Of a DNA stretch of 64,000 nucleotides, positions 9,834-18,015 are shown in pieces. The first letter of the stretch is position 1, and every line of letters begins with the position of its first letter. The notes beneath the pieces were generated by a model. It did not search any database. It was given only the letters and a program-made list of their open reading frames with translations, and was not told where the DNA came from. The DNA is from an uncultured Sphaerochaeta sp. Lineage in GTDB: Bacteria > Spirochaetota > Spirochaetia > Sphaerochaetales > Sphaerochaetaceae. The stretch lies in the NCBI RefSeq assembly GCF_963666015.1, contig NZ_OY762555.1, positions 372,001 through 436,000 on the forward strand. Direction: 5' to 3'. The translations under genes and the position numbers were made by a program.

Positions 9834-10739
9834 ATGAAACAACGTACTCCACTACAACGACGTATAGAATCAGGAAAAGACTTTGCAACGGTTCTTCCTG
9901 CATTACTGTTTTTGGGGCTGTTTATTTACTATCCAGTAGTACAGGTAGTAAGAATCAGTTTCACCAATTGGAATTTGATTAATGATAACTATAAATATGT
10001 GGGACTGAAGAACTGGATATGGTTGTTTCAGGGATCTGGCACAAAGTATCTCTTGAATTCCTTGAAAGTTACAGCGCTTTTTACCCTTGGAGAACTTACC
10101 ATCACGATTGTTGGGGGTATGATCTTTGCGCTTATCATGAACAGAATCACTGCATCTTTTTCCGTCATGCGTGCTTTGGTATTTCTTCCAAAATATGTTG
10201 CTATGTCCAGTGCAGCTGTTGTTTTTATCTGGATATTGAACACACAGAACGGTATTCTTAACTTTTTCATTGAACAGTTCGGGGGAGAGCGCGTCAATTG
10301 GTTGGGTGACCGGAATCGTGCACTGCTGTCTATTCTCATGCTTACTGGATGGAGAACGGTGGGCTATGGCATGATGATCTATATTGCCTCAATGCGAGGT
10401 ATCAGCAAAAATTACTATGAAGCTGCATCAATTGATGGTGCAAGCAAGTGGATCCAATTTTCAAGAATCACTCTACCTCTTCTCTCTCCCACTACACTTT
10501 TCCTTTTTGTGACAACTTTTATCTCTGCTATGAAGGTATTCCAATCGGTAGATGTACTTACTTCTGGAGGGCCGTATCGTTCCACTGAAGTGATTGTTTT
10601 CATGATCTACAAGTATGCAATGGAAGATTTCCGAATGGATCGTGCATCCACCATTGCAGTAGTCTTCTTCCTCGTGCTGCTAGCTATCACCGCTGCTACG
10701 ATGAGAATATCCAACAAGAGGGTGAACTATGATGCATGA
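9834..10739 (+). CDS. ugpA: ABC transporter permease, UgpA/MalF-like
   Basis: Inner-membrane permease of about 301 residues with six predicted helices. The EAA loop that contacts the ATPase is present (YYEAASIDGASKWIQFSRITLPLL, at about residues 198-221). The N-terminus FATVLPALLFLGLFIYYP is typical. ATG 9834 is preferred; ATG 9822 is in frame but abuts the AAGGA site with no spacing. The end overlaps ugpE by 11 bp. It forms a heterodimer with the next product. Confidence 0.85.
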   Translation: MKQRTPLQRRIESGKDFATVLPALLFLGLFIYYPVVQVVRISFTNWNLINDNYKYVGLKNWIWLFQGSGTKYLLNSLKVTALFTLGELTITIVGGMIFALIMNRITASFSVMRALVFLPKYVAMSSAAVVFIWILNTQNGILNFFIEQFGGERVNWLGDRNRALLSILMLTGWRTVGYGMMIYIASMRGISKNYYEAASIDGASKWIQFSRITLPLLSPTTLFLFVTTFISAMKVFQSVDVLTSGGPYRSTEVIVFMIYKYAMEDFRMDRASTIAVVFFLVLLAITAATMRISNKRVNYDA

Positions 10740-11619
10740 AGAAATATTGACTCAAGAGCAAGCACTGCTACTGAACGAGCGAGCTATCAAGAAGAAGAAC
10801 ATACTCACTGTATTCCAATATGCGTTGGCGATCTTCGTGACCTTGTTCATGATCTTTCCGTTATATTGGATGTTCATTTCTTCGGTAAAATCACAGGAAG
10901 AAATTCTCCTTGCGCTTCCGACCTTCTGGCCGAAGGAATGGCATTTTGAAAATTATGCAAATGTAATGAAGCGTGCCAATTTCAGTAAGTATTACTATAA
11001 TACGATAGTTATGACTGCCGGTATCCTTATCAGTCAGGTTATTACAGGGGTCCTTGCTGCATATGGTTTCTCTAAGGGGAAGTTTAAGGGTAAAAAAGTA
11101 CTGTTTGTGTTGGTTCTTGGAGCCTTGATGATTCCCTTACAGGTAACTTTCATTCCTTTGTATATCATGTTTGCAAATTGGAAACTTACTGACACATTCC
11201 TTGGGCTCATTCTCCCAGAAATGGTCTCTCCCTATTATATTTTCATGATGCGTCAAGCATTCCTTACTGTAGACGATTCTTATATTGAAGCAGCCAAGAT
11301 AGATGGAATGGGAAGGTTGGGTATTATAACGAGAGTTCTCGTACCTATGTGTAAATCTACTCTGATCACCATTACATTGGTTACTTTTACCAATGGATGG
11401 AATTCGTATTTCTGGCCGAAGATCATTGCCAAGAATGAGGTACGACGAGTATTGACTGTTGGCTTGGTCCATCTACGCAATACCTTTGCAGGACTTGATA
11501 CCATGAACAACCATGAGATTATGGCAGGTGCAGTCATGAGTGTTCTTCCTGTCATCGTGCTGTTTTTCATCTTCCAGAAATACATGCTTACCGGGTATGA
11601 AAAAACAGCAATGAAATAA
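10729..11619 (+). CDS. ugpE: ABC transporter permease, UgpE/MalG-like
   Basis: Second permease of the importer, 296 residues, six helices. The conserved FPLYWMFISSVKSQEEIL follows the first helix, and the EAA loop is YIEAAKIDGMGRLGIITRVLVPM. The start overlaps the end of ugpA; two adjacent ATG codons (10729 and 10732) both lie behind AGAGGGTG, so either may be used. Twelve base pairs separate it from the phosphodiesterase gene. Confidence 0.85.
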   Translation: MMHEEILTQEQALLLNERAIKKKNILTVFQYALAIFVTLFMIFPLYWMFISSVKSQEEILLALPTFWPKEWHFENYANVMKRANFSKYYYNTIVMTAGILISQVITGVLAAYGFSKGKFKGKKVLFVLVLGALMIPLQVTFIPLYIMFANWKLTDTFLGLILPEMVSPYYIFMMRQAFLTVDDSYIEAAKIDGMGRLGIITRVLVPMCKSTLITITLVTFTNGWNSYFWPKIIAKNEVRRVLTVGLVHLRNTFAGLDTMNNHEIMAGAVMSVLPVIVLFFIFQKYMLTGYEKTAMK

Positions 11620-11631
11620 GGTAGGAAACAT

Positions 11632-12336
11632 ATGAAGGTTTATGCACATAGAGGATTTAGTGGCGTATATCCAGAGAACACCATGCTTGCTTTTGAGAAA
11701 GCACTGGAAGCAGGGTGTACTGCCATTGAATTGGATGTTCATTTCTCAAAAGATGGTTCACTGGTTATCATCCATGATGAAATGCTGGATAGAACAACTG
11801 ATGCCGTAGGGTTTGTACGTGACTACACCCGTGCAGAGCTGCAAAAATTTAATGCGGGAACAATCAATACTTTCCAATCAATTCCAACACTTGATGAGTA
11901 TTTCTCATGGGTAAAAAACCATGGAATATTTACCAACATTGAAATTAAGACCGATCGTTACTACTACCAAGGAATTGAGCAAGCTACTTTGGATTTAATC
12001 AATAAGCATGATTTGAAAGATCAATGCCTTATCAGCTCTTTTAATCATGGTTCAGTAATCAGAATGAAACAACTTGACAGCTCTATACTTTGTGCATTTC
12101 TGGTTGATGCAAAAGGACTTGGAGCAGCTGGCGCTTATTGTGCGAGCTTTGGTGTTGAGTATTATCATCCCAACGGGGTATCTCTTTCACAGCGAGCTGT
12201 TGAAGAATGCCATGACCACGGAATCAAGGTAAATGTCTGGACTGTCGATAGCCTTGATCGCATGCACGATATGAAAGCCTGGAAAGTAGACGGAGTCATT
12301 ACCAATTATTGTGATTCTGTTTTAAAATTAGTTTAG
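11632..12336 (+). CDS. ugpQ: glycerophosphodiester phosphodiesterase, cytosolic
   Basis: Hydrolyses glycerophosphodiesters to glycerol 3-phosphate and the alcohol. The 234-residue enzyme has no signal peptide and carries the GDPD active-site set: HRGFSGVYPENT (His, Arg, Glu, Asn), ELDVHFSKDG and IIHDEMLDRTT. The C-terminal VNVWTVDSLDRM and WKVDGVITN are also typical. As the fourth gene of the cluster it matches the UgpBAE(C)Q arrangement known in other bacteria, which supports glycerophosphodiester uptake and internal cleavage. Confidence 0.9.
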   Translation: MKVYAHRGFSGVYPENTMLAFEKALEAGCTAIELDVHFSKDGSLVIIHDEMLDRTTDAVGFVRDYTRAELQKFNAGTINTFQSIPTLDEYFSWVKNHGIFTNIEIKTDRYYYQGIEQATLDLINKHDLKDQCLISSFNHGSVIRMKQLDSSILCAFLVDAKGLGAAGAYCASFGVEYYHPNGVSLSQRAVEECHDHGIKVNVWTVDSLDRMHDMKAWKVDGVITNYCDSVLKLV

Positions 12337-12344
12337 GAGTATTC

Positions 12345-13253
12345 ATGCAGAGAAAACGTAATGTAGTTATAGTGCTTCTACTTTTCATGGCATTATCTTT
12401 GTTTGCTTCCAATTTGCTGGTACGTCATCCAGGTGATTTTGCCATCTATTTTCTTGATCTTGAGGTAAGCGAAACAGCTGAGGACAAGAGTGGGGATGCA
12501 ACCATTCTTATTAGTCCTGAAGGGCAGGTAATGCTCCTCGATTGTGGACACCCTGAGAGTGCGCCACAAGTCCAGGAAGCACTCAACGCATTAGGAGTAG
12601 AGGAGATAGATATATTCGTCGCTTCTCATCCACATATCGACCATATAGGAGCATTCCCAAGCATTGCTGCCTCTTATCCTATTCATCAGATCTATCGCTC
12701 TGCATTGGAGTACCCGACAAATACGAATCAGGCAGCGCTTATGGCTGCTGAAGTAAAACAAATTCCTACAACCATTCTTGCAGAGGGTGATACATTCACC
12801 TTTGGAGAAGAGATTGAGGTTGCAGTGTTCAATCCTCCACGTGAAATAGTGTATCCCAAAAACTTCCCAGACAATTCAACGCAATTCGTGAATAATCATT
12901 CACTTGCCCTGCAGTTTCAATATGGTAGTTCTACTGCATGGTTCTCCGGTGATTTGTATATGATCCAAGAACGTAAACTTATTCAGAAGTATGGAGATGC
13001 AATCCAGAGTGATGTTGCAAAAGCCAATCATCATGGAGGGGATACTTCGAATAGTCTTCGTTGGATTCGTACCCTTGATGCAGATATTGTGGTGGCAATG
13101 CACGACCAGCTCGACAGCATGACAGTTTACAACAACTACAAGAAGTATGGAGCTGAATACCATCTTACTCTGAATGATGGGTTGGTGAAGGTTGTCATGG
13201 ATGATGATAAACACTATCAGGTGTTTGATACAAAAGAAAGTTGGATGAATTAA
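12345..13253 (+). CDS. exported metallo-beta-lactamase-fold protein, ComEC-domain-like
   Basis: A 302-residue protein with an N-terminal hydrophobic segment (residues 6-21, about one signal peptide), then a metallo-beta-lactamase fold resembling the soluble domain of ComEC. The metal motif is intact: SHPHIDHIGAF, then WFSGDL and KANHHGGDTSN. It is eight bases after ugpQ and the last gene of the cluster. An exported metal-dependent phosphodiesterase or nuclease releasing substrate for the importer is a reasonable inference, but no substrate can be assigned. Its stop lies 21 bp from the group II intron boundary. Confidence 0.7.
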   Translation: MQRKRNVVIVLLLFMALSLFASNLLVRHPGDFAIYFLDLEVSETAEDKSGDATILISPEGQVMLLDCGHPESAPQVQEALNALGVEEIDIFVASHPHIDHIGAFPSIAASYPIHQIYRSALEYPTNTNQAALMAAEVKQIPTTILAEGDTFTFGEEIEVAVFNPPREIVYPKNFPDNSTQFVNNHSLALQFQYGSSTAWFSGDLYMIQERKLIQKYGDAIQSDVAKANHHGGDTSNSLRWIRTLDADIVVAMHDQLDSMTVYNNYKKYGAEYHLTLNDGLVKVVMDDDKHYQVFDTKESWMN

Positions 13254-13318
13254 GATAAGAAAAGTTACTCATAATCGGGTAGGAGGATGAGCCTTAATGG
13301 CTCATCCGACCTCCCACA

Positions 13319-13348
13319 GAACCGTACGTACCGTTCGGTATACGGCTC
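13319..13348 (-). ncRNA. group II intron domain V
   Basis: Read on the minus strand this is a 30-nt hairpin with outer arms GAGCCGTA and TACGGTTC and an inner arm ACC/GGT, the catalytic core of a group II intron including the AGC triad in GAGCC. It is followed by the domain VI stem and the intron 3' end. Confidence 0.85.
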
Positions 13349-13352
13349 CTCG

Positions 13353-14660
13353 TCAGTTCACGCACTCTCGGGCATATAAGCCAGAGAACCATCGCCATCC
13401 CATCGCATAGAGCTTCTTGTTGTTCAATGTCGTCGTAAGTATCCAAGAGCCAGCCACTCTCCAGTAACCTAATCTGGAGTTAGCCCATTCATACGCCTTC
13501 TGTTTTGCAACACCGAGCTTCATCAGCCTCTTGTACCGGGTCCTTATCCGCTTCCACATCTTCCAGTACAGCATCCGTATCCGCCTTCTCAGCCATTGGT
13601 CAATCCCTTCAAGTGTTCCCTTGCATCTTGCAAGCTTGAAGTAGGCTACCCAGCCCCGGACCAACTGTGAAAGCTTGGCCTGCCGATATGCCACCGACCA
13701 GCCGTTGCTCCGCTGTGTTATCTCCTTGATCTTTGCCTTGAGTTTCGCTTTCGACTTCTCATGGAGTCGGAAGTTCCACTTTTTGACCTTTGTGTCAAAG
13801 TAGAACCCATAGCCGAGGAACTTGATGCCCCCGATTCTGGAGATGCAGGTCTTCTCGCGGTTCACTTTCAGCTTGAGCACGTTCTCAAGATATCTGGCAG
13901 TGCTTTCGAGCGTCCTTTCCGCTCCCTTCCGGCTGGCGCATGAGATGACCATGTCATCGGCGTAGCGGACAAACCTGTGTCCCCTTAGCTCAAGCTCATG
14001 GTCGCATTCATTCAGCAGGATGTTTGCAAGGATTGGGCTCAGATTGCCCCCCTGTGGGCAACCCTCCTCGGTCTTCTGGTACATTCCCTTCACGACAACC
14101 CCAGCCCTCAGGAACCGGTGGATGAGTGACACCACCCTTCCATCCTTCACCTTCTCGCTGAGCACTTGGATGAGCTTCGAGTGGTTTACCGTATCGAAGA
14201 ACCTCTCCAAGTCCATGTCGACCACCCAGTCGTACCCCTCGTTTGCATTCGCGAGGCATCGCCTCAGTGCATCATGGGCACCCCTTCCGGGTCTGAAGCC
14301 ATAGCTGTGCTCACTGAATTCGGGTTCATAGATTTCGGACAGCACTTGGGCGATGGCTTGCTGCACCATCCTGTCCATGACCCTTGGGATTCCAAGGTTT
14401 CTCGTCTTGCCCCCTTCCTTAGGTATCTCAACCCTTAGGACCGGTTTGGGACGGTACTTCCCCTCCCGAATCTGCCCCTTGAGATTTTCGAGCCCCACCG
14501 CCTTTATCTGGCTGAGCAACCCGTCCGTCCCGATCCCGTCCACCCCGGCACTCCCCTTGTTGGCACACACCCTGTCGTATGCCCTCTGGAGATTCCGGCT
14601 GTCCAGTATCCTTTCGAGCAAATCCGTTCGTTTTGCGTCGGTCGTGTTGTTTTCAGACAT
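13353..14660 (-). CDS. ltrA: group II intron reverse transcriptase/maturase
   Basis: The 435-residue protein contains the full reverse transcriptase core: KYRPKPVLRVEIPKEGG, TRNLGIPRVMDRMVQQAI, HSYGFRPGRGAHDA, the DMDLERFFDTVNH region with one catalytic Asp, EEGCPQGGNLSPILANI and the active-site RYADDMV. Then comes the thumb/maturase domain X (about 300-400). No H-N-H endonuclease domain is seen, as in class C introns, which rely on single-stranded or hairpin targets. Overall it resembles group IIC maturases. The ATG at 14660 is preferred over a start at 14777 because GAGAGGG lies before it and the extra N-terminus is low-quality arginine- and glycine-rich sequence. Confidence 0.93.
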   Translation of the reverse strand: MSENNTTDAKRTDLLERILDSRNLQRAYDRVCANKGSAGVDGIGTDGLLSQIKAVGLENLKGQIREGKYRPKPVLRVEIPKEGGKTRNLGIPRVMDRMVQQAIAQVLSEIYEPEFSEHSYGFRPGRGAHDALRRCLANANEGYDWVVDMDLERFFDTVNHSKLIQVLSEKVKDGRVVSLIHRFLRAGVVVKGMYQKTEEGCPQGGNLSPILANILLNECDHELELRGHRFVRYADDMVISCASRKGAERTLESTARYLENVLKLKVNREKTCISRIGGIKFLGYGFYFDTKVKKWNFRLHEKSKAKLKAKIKEITQRSNGWSVAYRQAKLSQLVRGWVAYFKLARCKGTLEGIDQWLRRRIRMLYWKMWKRIRTRYKRLMKLGVAKQKAYEWANSRLGYWRVAGSWILTTTLNNKKLYAMGWRWFSGLYARECVN

Positions 14661-15195
14661 CCCACACCCTCTCGGCCCCCCCTGGCCACCTTCCACATTC
14701 CGTGCTTCCAGTGTCCCGGGTCTGCCACCACTACGTGTACAGGTTCTGCCGTCCTTGACAGGCCAGGTATCTTTCATTTACTACGTCCCTCCTGACGTTC
14801 CGGCCTTCAGGGTTTCCCCCTACTATGCCTTCATCTGACTCCTTGCAGTGACTGGCCCCTATTCTTGTATATTCAGGGCTTTCGCCATCCTTGGCGTTGA
14901 TAGCCTAGGCTCATCTGCAAGACCTCCTCGGGTAAGAACACTTTCTTTCCTTCCATCCACCTGCCCCATTTACACCCCCCGGTTCCGTATAGCATTTGGA
15001 CTTCGGTTTGTGTTGCAACCTCATCCACCAAGGAATGCCTGATGGGATTCCTGTTCGTCAGGCCGGAAATTTGCCACCGGCTTTCTTCAGATTCCTCCTC
15101 ACGGGGGACACCCTTGCCATTGGCTATGTACTTGACGCTATCACCTGTACTTGGGACTTTCACCCTTTAGAAAATGTTCATACCGAGCGCACCAC

Positions 15196-15223
15196 AAAGA
15201 ACGGGATGAAGCCATCCCGTTCT
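15196..15223 (-). terminator. terminator hairpin of the lipoprotein gene, used as intron target
   Basis: On the minus strand, 23 bp after the lipoprotein stop, AGAACGGGATG and CATCCCGTTCT form a perfect 11-bp stem with loop GCTT. Only TTGTG follows before the group II intron begins, so the natural U tract is cut short by the insertion. Confidence 0.8.
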
Positions 15224-15246
15224 CTTATATATAAGAATTATCAGAA

Positions 15247-16347
15247 CTACAGTGTGTATTCTTCCGTCTCTGAAGAAGTATCAGCTGCAATCTCTATTTC
15301 ATACATACCATTGTTTAATGTAGCTACCAATAAGTTGTTTACACTCTTCTCATAGCTATCCACAATCTCCGCAGCATCAAGATACACACCATATCCTTCA
15401 CGAATCGTGGTGGAAGTAACATCAGTATTTGAGACAGTATCGTCAGGAAAACTGATTACATAGAGAGGTTCATTTATTCCATCAGGTTTGGTGATCAGTC
15501 TTGTGTTAGTACCATCACTGGTAGCATACATGAATGCATGTTTTTCATACGATTCATTTGTGTCATGCATCAGAGTAAAGGGACCACTTACAGATGTAGC
15601 ACCATATACTTCTCCTTCATAGGTGAGCAAATAGATATTACCGTTGCTCACAGTCATGGAAGCATATCGTTTATCCTCTGATGCTGTAGGAAGTGCTGTT
15701 GCAGTAGCACCAGAGACATAGTAATGCTTGTAATCCCCGTTGAGGTTTGTCAGGGAAACAAGGATTGGAGTGGTGGAAAGATCCTGATGTTTGGTACCAC
15801 TCGGCTGCAGTACAGCATCAACACTGTATCCAGATAAGGAGGTAGCAATAGAAACAACCACACTGACGGGAGCATCATAATCATACAGTGCGAATGCATC
15901 TGCACTACTCTTTGTCAGTACCAACCCATTGGGAAGAAGTTTTACATTTTCGAATGCAGAGAAGTCATAGGTAGTTCCTGCTACACCGGAATTATCAACA
16001 GTCTTAATCTTTTTGTATCCAGCGTCCTCATTGGTGTTCACCTGATAGGCTATTGTAGTGGTTCCATCAAGGGCTGCTGTATTAATGATGTTGTCCTCAG
16101 CATTAGCGACCAGCTTTGTCGAACTGGTACCATTGGTTGAGTAGAGACCTTCATCAGTCAAATAGTACAAGGTTTTTGATCCAGTGGAGTCTAGCCCCAC
16201 AATCTGCTTGTAGACAATCCCTACAGGAGCCTTGGATTCACTGATCTGTCGGAACAAGCCTGCAGTTGCATCAGCATTACAGCTGAGCAGCATTAAAGAG
16301 AGGAGAAGTGTAAGTGCTATCGATGTCAATATATGTTTATTCTTCAT
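15247..16347 (-). CDS. surface or periplasmic lipoprotein, possible beta-propeller
   Basis: The 366-residue product starts with a lipoprotein signal (SLMLLSC, lipidated Cys23) and then an all-beta looking chain of short repeated strand pairs such as KTLYYLTDEGLYSTNG and NGNIYLLTYEGEVYGA, suggesting a beta-propeller. No enzymatic motif is visible. The ATG at 16347 is chosen because TAGGAG lies seven bases upstream and the signal peptide then starts at residue 1. It follows an outer-membrane barrel gene by 10 bp, so the two are probably cotranscribed and may form a surface complex. Function unknown. Confidence 0.7.
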   Translation of the reverse strand: MKNKHILTSIALTLLLSLMLLSCNADATAGLFRQISESKAPVGIVYKQIVGLDSTGSKTLYYLTDEGLYSTNGTSSTKLVANAEDNIINTAALDGTTTIAYQVNTNEDAGYKKIKTVDNSGVAGTTYDFSAFENVKLLPNGLVLTKSSADAFALYDYDAPVSVVVSIATSLSGYSVDAVLQPSGTKHQDLSTTPILVSLTNLNGDYKHYYVSGATATALPTASEDKRYASMTVSNGNIYLLTYEGEVYGATSVSGPFTLMHDTNESYEKHAFMYATSDGTNTRLITKPDGINEPLYVISFPDDTVSNTDVTSTTIREGYGVYLDAAEIVDSYEKSVNNLLVATLNNGMYEIEIAADTSSETEEYTL

Positions 16348-16357
16348 GGAAAGACTC

Positions 16358-16954
16358 CTATTGTCTATAACTGATAGAGAGGGTGATGGGCACAAAACCA
16401 ACAAGTGCATTGTCTTGCTGCAAATCTTCATAGTAGTTTAACTCGGGGATCAACCAAAGTCCGGTATTGATGCCAAAACCCCAGTTCTCTCCAGGAAACC
16501 AAGTGACGCCAACTTCCATGTTTGCGTACATGGTCATCATGGAAGCGTCATTGTACTTAATGTACGCTCCACCCAGGCCAAAGGAAATGGGGAGGTCCCA
16601 TTCACCCTGTACAGGGACATATGAATACTTTGCATAAAAAGGAACTGCAGTGAACAACATCTTGGCTGCAGAAAAATTGAAGTTATAGCCGATCTCACCA
16701 CCAATTGCTGTCTTCGGCGTATTGAACACCTGGTAGCTGATTGCTCCGTATCCTCCAACCTTCATCCCTGTTTTATCTTCTCCTGGGCCAACCTGTGTAG
16801 CATCGGTCTCGTCAAAGAAGAAGTGTGTAAAGGCAGGAATGGTGGTTCCTATCTTAAAAGAGAAGATTTGATTTCCTTTATCATAGGTATCAGCTGCGAA
16901 GAGAGAAGCTGAGAACATAATAAGGAATAGCGGTAACAATAGTAATTTTTTCAT
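16358..16954 (-). CDS. small outer-membrane beta-barrel protein
   Basis: A 198-residue protein with a signal peptide cleaved near SASLFA/AD. The mature part is built of alternating amphipathic strands rich in Gly and aromatic residues (GGYGAISYQVF, IGGEIGYNFNF, ISFGLGGAYIKY, NWGFGINTGLWLIP) and ends in VPITLSISYRQ. Size and pattern suit an eight-stranded barrel. It recalls the small barrel TP0733 of Treponema pallidum, but this is from memory. Start at the MKKLLLL methionine; a longer frame lacks support. It is upstream of and probably cotranscribed with the lipoprotein gene. Confidence 0.7.
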   Translation of the reverse strand: MKKLLLLPLFLIMFSASLFAADTYDKGNQIFSFKIGTTIPAFTHFFFDETDATQVGPGEDKTGMKVGGYGAISYQVFNTPKTAIGGEIGYNFNFSAAKMLFTAVPFYAKYSYVPVQGEWDLPISFGLGGAYIKYNDASMMTMYANMEVGVTWFPGENWGFGINTGLWLIPELNYYEDLQQDNALVGFVPITLSISYRQ

Positions 16955-17130
16955 TCGGTACCTCAGTATATGTACAAGAAACAAGATGGTTTCCTGTCAG
17001 TTACAATAGCATAGCTTTTTACTCCATGGAAAGTATAGTAACAGAAGGATGGAAAAGCAAACAGACAGTCTACCTTTGTTGCCATTCATTAGTATTTTAA
17101 GGTACTGTAGGGGGTATTGAGGAGCAAGAC

Positions 17131-18015
17131 ATGCAGATACTATCAGGAAAAGAAGTAGCACAAAACGTGTATGACACACTCACCGAGGAAGCAAAACATT
17201 TCTTGGAAGATTTTGGGTATGCACCAACTCTTGCAGTTGTTCTGGTAGGAGAAGACCCAGCAAGCCAAAGCTATGTGGCAGGAAAGAAAAAAGCTTGCCT
17301 CTCCCTTGGGTTTGGCCATAAGGACTACCATCTTCCCGCTGATACTTCGCAGGAGCAGCTCCTTGCCCTGATTCATCAATTAAATACAGATTCTTCCGTG
17401 CATGGGATCTTGGTACAGATGCCGCTCCCTGAGGGGCTCGATCCTGATCAGGTAATCCAAGCCATTGCTGTTGAGAAAGATGTAGATGGCTTCCACCCTC
17501 AGAGCGTAGGGAACCTCCTGATAGGCAATCCTGGCTTTATCAGCTGCACACCGAAGGGTGTTATTGAAATTCTTGACTATTACCATATAGAGACTGCAGG
17601 TAAGCATGCTGTGATCGTGGGGAGAAGCAATATTGTCGGAAAGCCCATGGCAAGCCTCCTGATGCAGAAGGGAAGAGATGCAACGGTGACCATCTGTCAT
17701 TCAAGGACGAAAGATCTCCCATCTATCACACGCCAGGCAGATATTCTCATTGCTGCAATTGGGAGACCCCACTTTATTACTTCCGATATGGTAAAAAATG
17801 GGGTAGTGGTCATTGATGTAGGAATTAACAGAATTGAAGACTCCAGTCGTAAACGTGGATATCGACTGGTAGGTGATGTCGACTATGAACACGTCTCACC
17901 ACTTTGTAACGCCATTACTCCGGTTCCCGGTGGGGTTGGGGTGATGACCATTGCGATGCTAATGAAAAATACCATGCAAGCTGCAAAGCAGTTTGCAAGC
18001 AAGGAAGTGAAATGA
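17131..18015 (+). CDS. folD: bifunctional methylenetetrahydrofolate dehydrogenase/cyclohydrolase
   Basis: Interconverts methylene-, methenyl- and formyl-tetrahydrofolate, supplying one-carbon units. The 294-residue enzyme shows SYVAGKKKAC with the catalytic lysine, GILVQMPLP, KDVDGFHP, the nucleotide loop VGRSNIVGKPMA, HSRT and the C-terminal TPVPGGVGVMTIAML. GAGGAG precedes the start. It overlaps miaB by four bases (ATGA), so the two are coupled. Confidence 0.96.
   Translation: MQILSGKEVAQNVYDTLTEEAKHFLEDFGYAPTLAVVLVGEDPASQSYVAGKKKACLSLGFGHKDYHLPADTSQEQLLALIHQLNTDSSVHGILVQMPLPEGLDPDQVIQAIAVEKDVDGFHPQSVGNLLIGNPGFISCTPKGVIEILDYYHIETAGKHAVIVGRSNIVGKPMASLLMQKGRDATVTICHSRTKDLPSITRQADILIAAIGRPHFITSDMVKNGVVVIDVGINRIEDSSRKRGYRLVGDVDYEHVSPLCNAITPVPGGVGVMTIAMLMKNTMQAAKQFASKEVK

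Larger units (their letters stand above)
13274..15192 (-). mobile_element. complete group II intron with encoded maturase
   Basis: On the minus strand the element opens with GTGCG at 15192 and closes with CGAT at 13274, matching group II ends (GUGYG...AY), for a length of 1,919 nt. Behind the 5' end come a structured RNA region (15192-14661) with GGTGAAAGTCCC, the maturase gene, domain V (13319-13348) and a domain VI hairpin (GGATGAGCC with GGCTCATCC). A 60-base sample inside has 55% GC against 42% in a sample from the neighbouring gene, consistent with import. It sits directly behind the terminator hairpin of the lipoprotein gene, the insertion habit of group IIC introns. Both ends and the reading frame look intact, so it may still move. 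Confidence 0.88.

Noticed and set aside
7654..13253. Maltose or other sugar importer instead of a glycerol-phosphate one
   Set aside because: The binding protein and permeases alone cannot exclude this; the adjacent cytosolic GDPD gene tips the balance to a ugp-type system, but the ligand remains inferred.
14353..14838. Open frame on the plus strand across the intron
   Set aside because: It is antisense to the maturase start and the structured 5' RNA of the intron, with no ribosome site.
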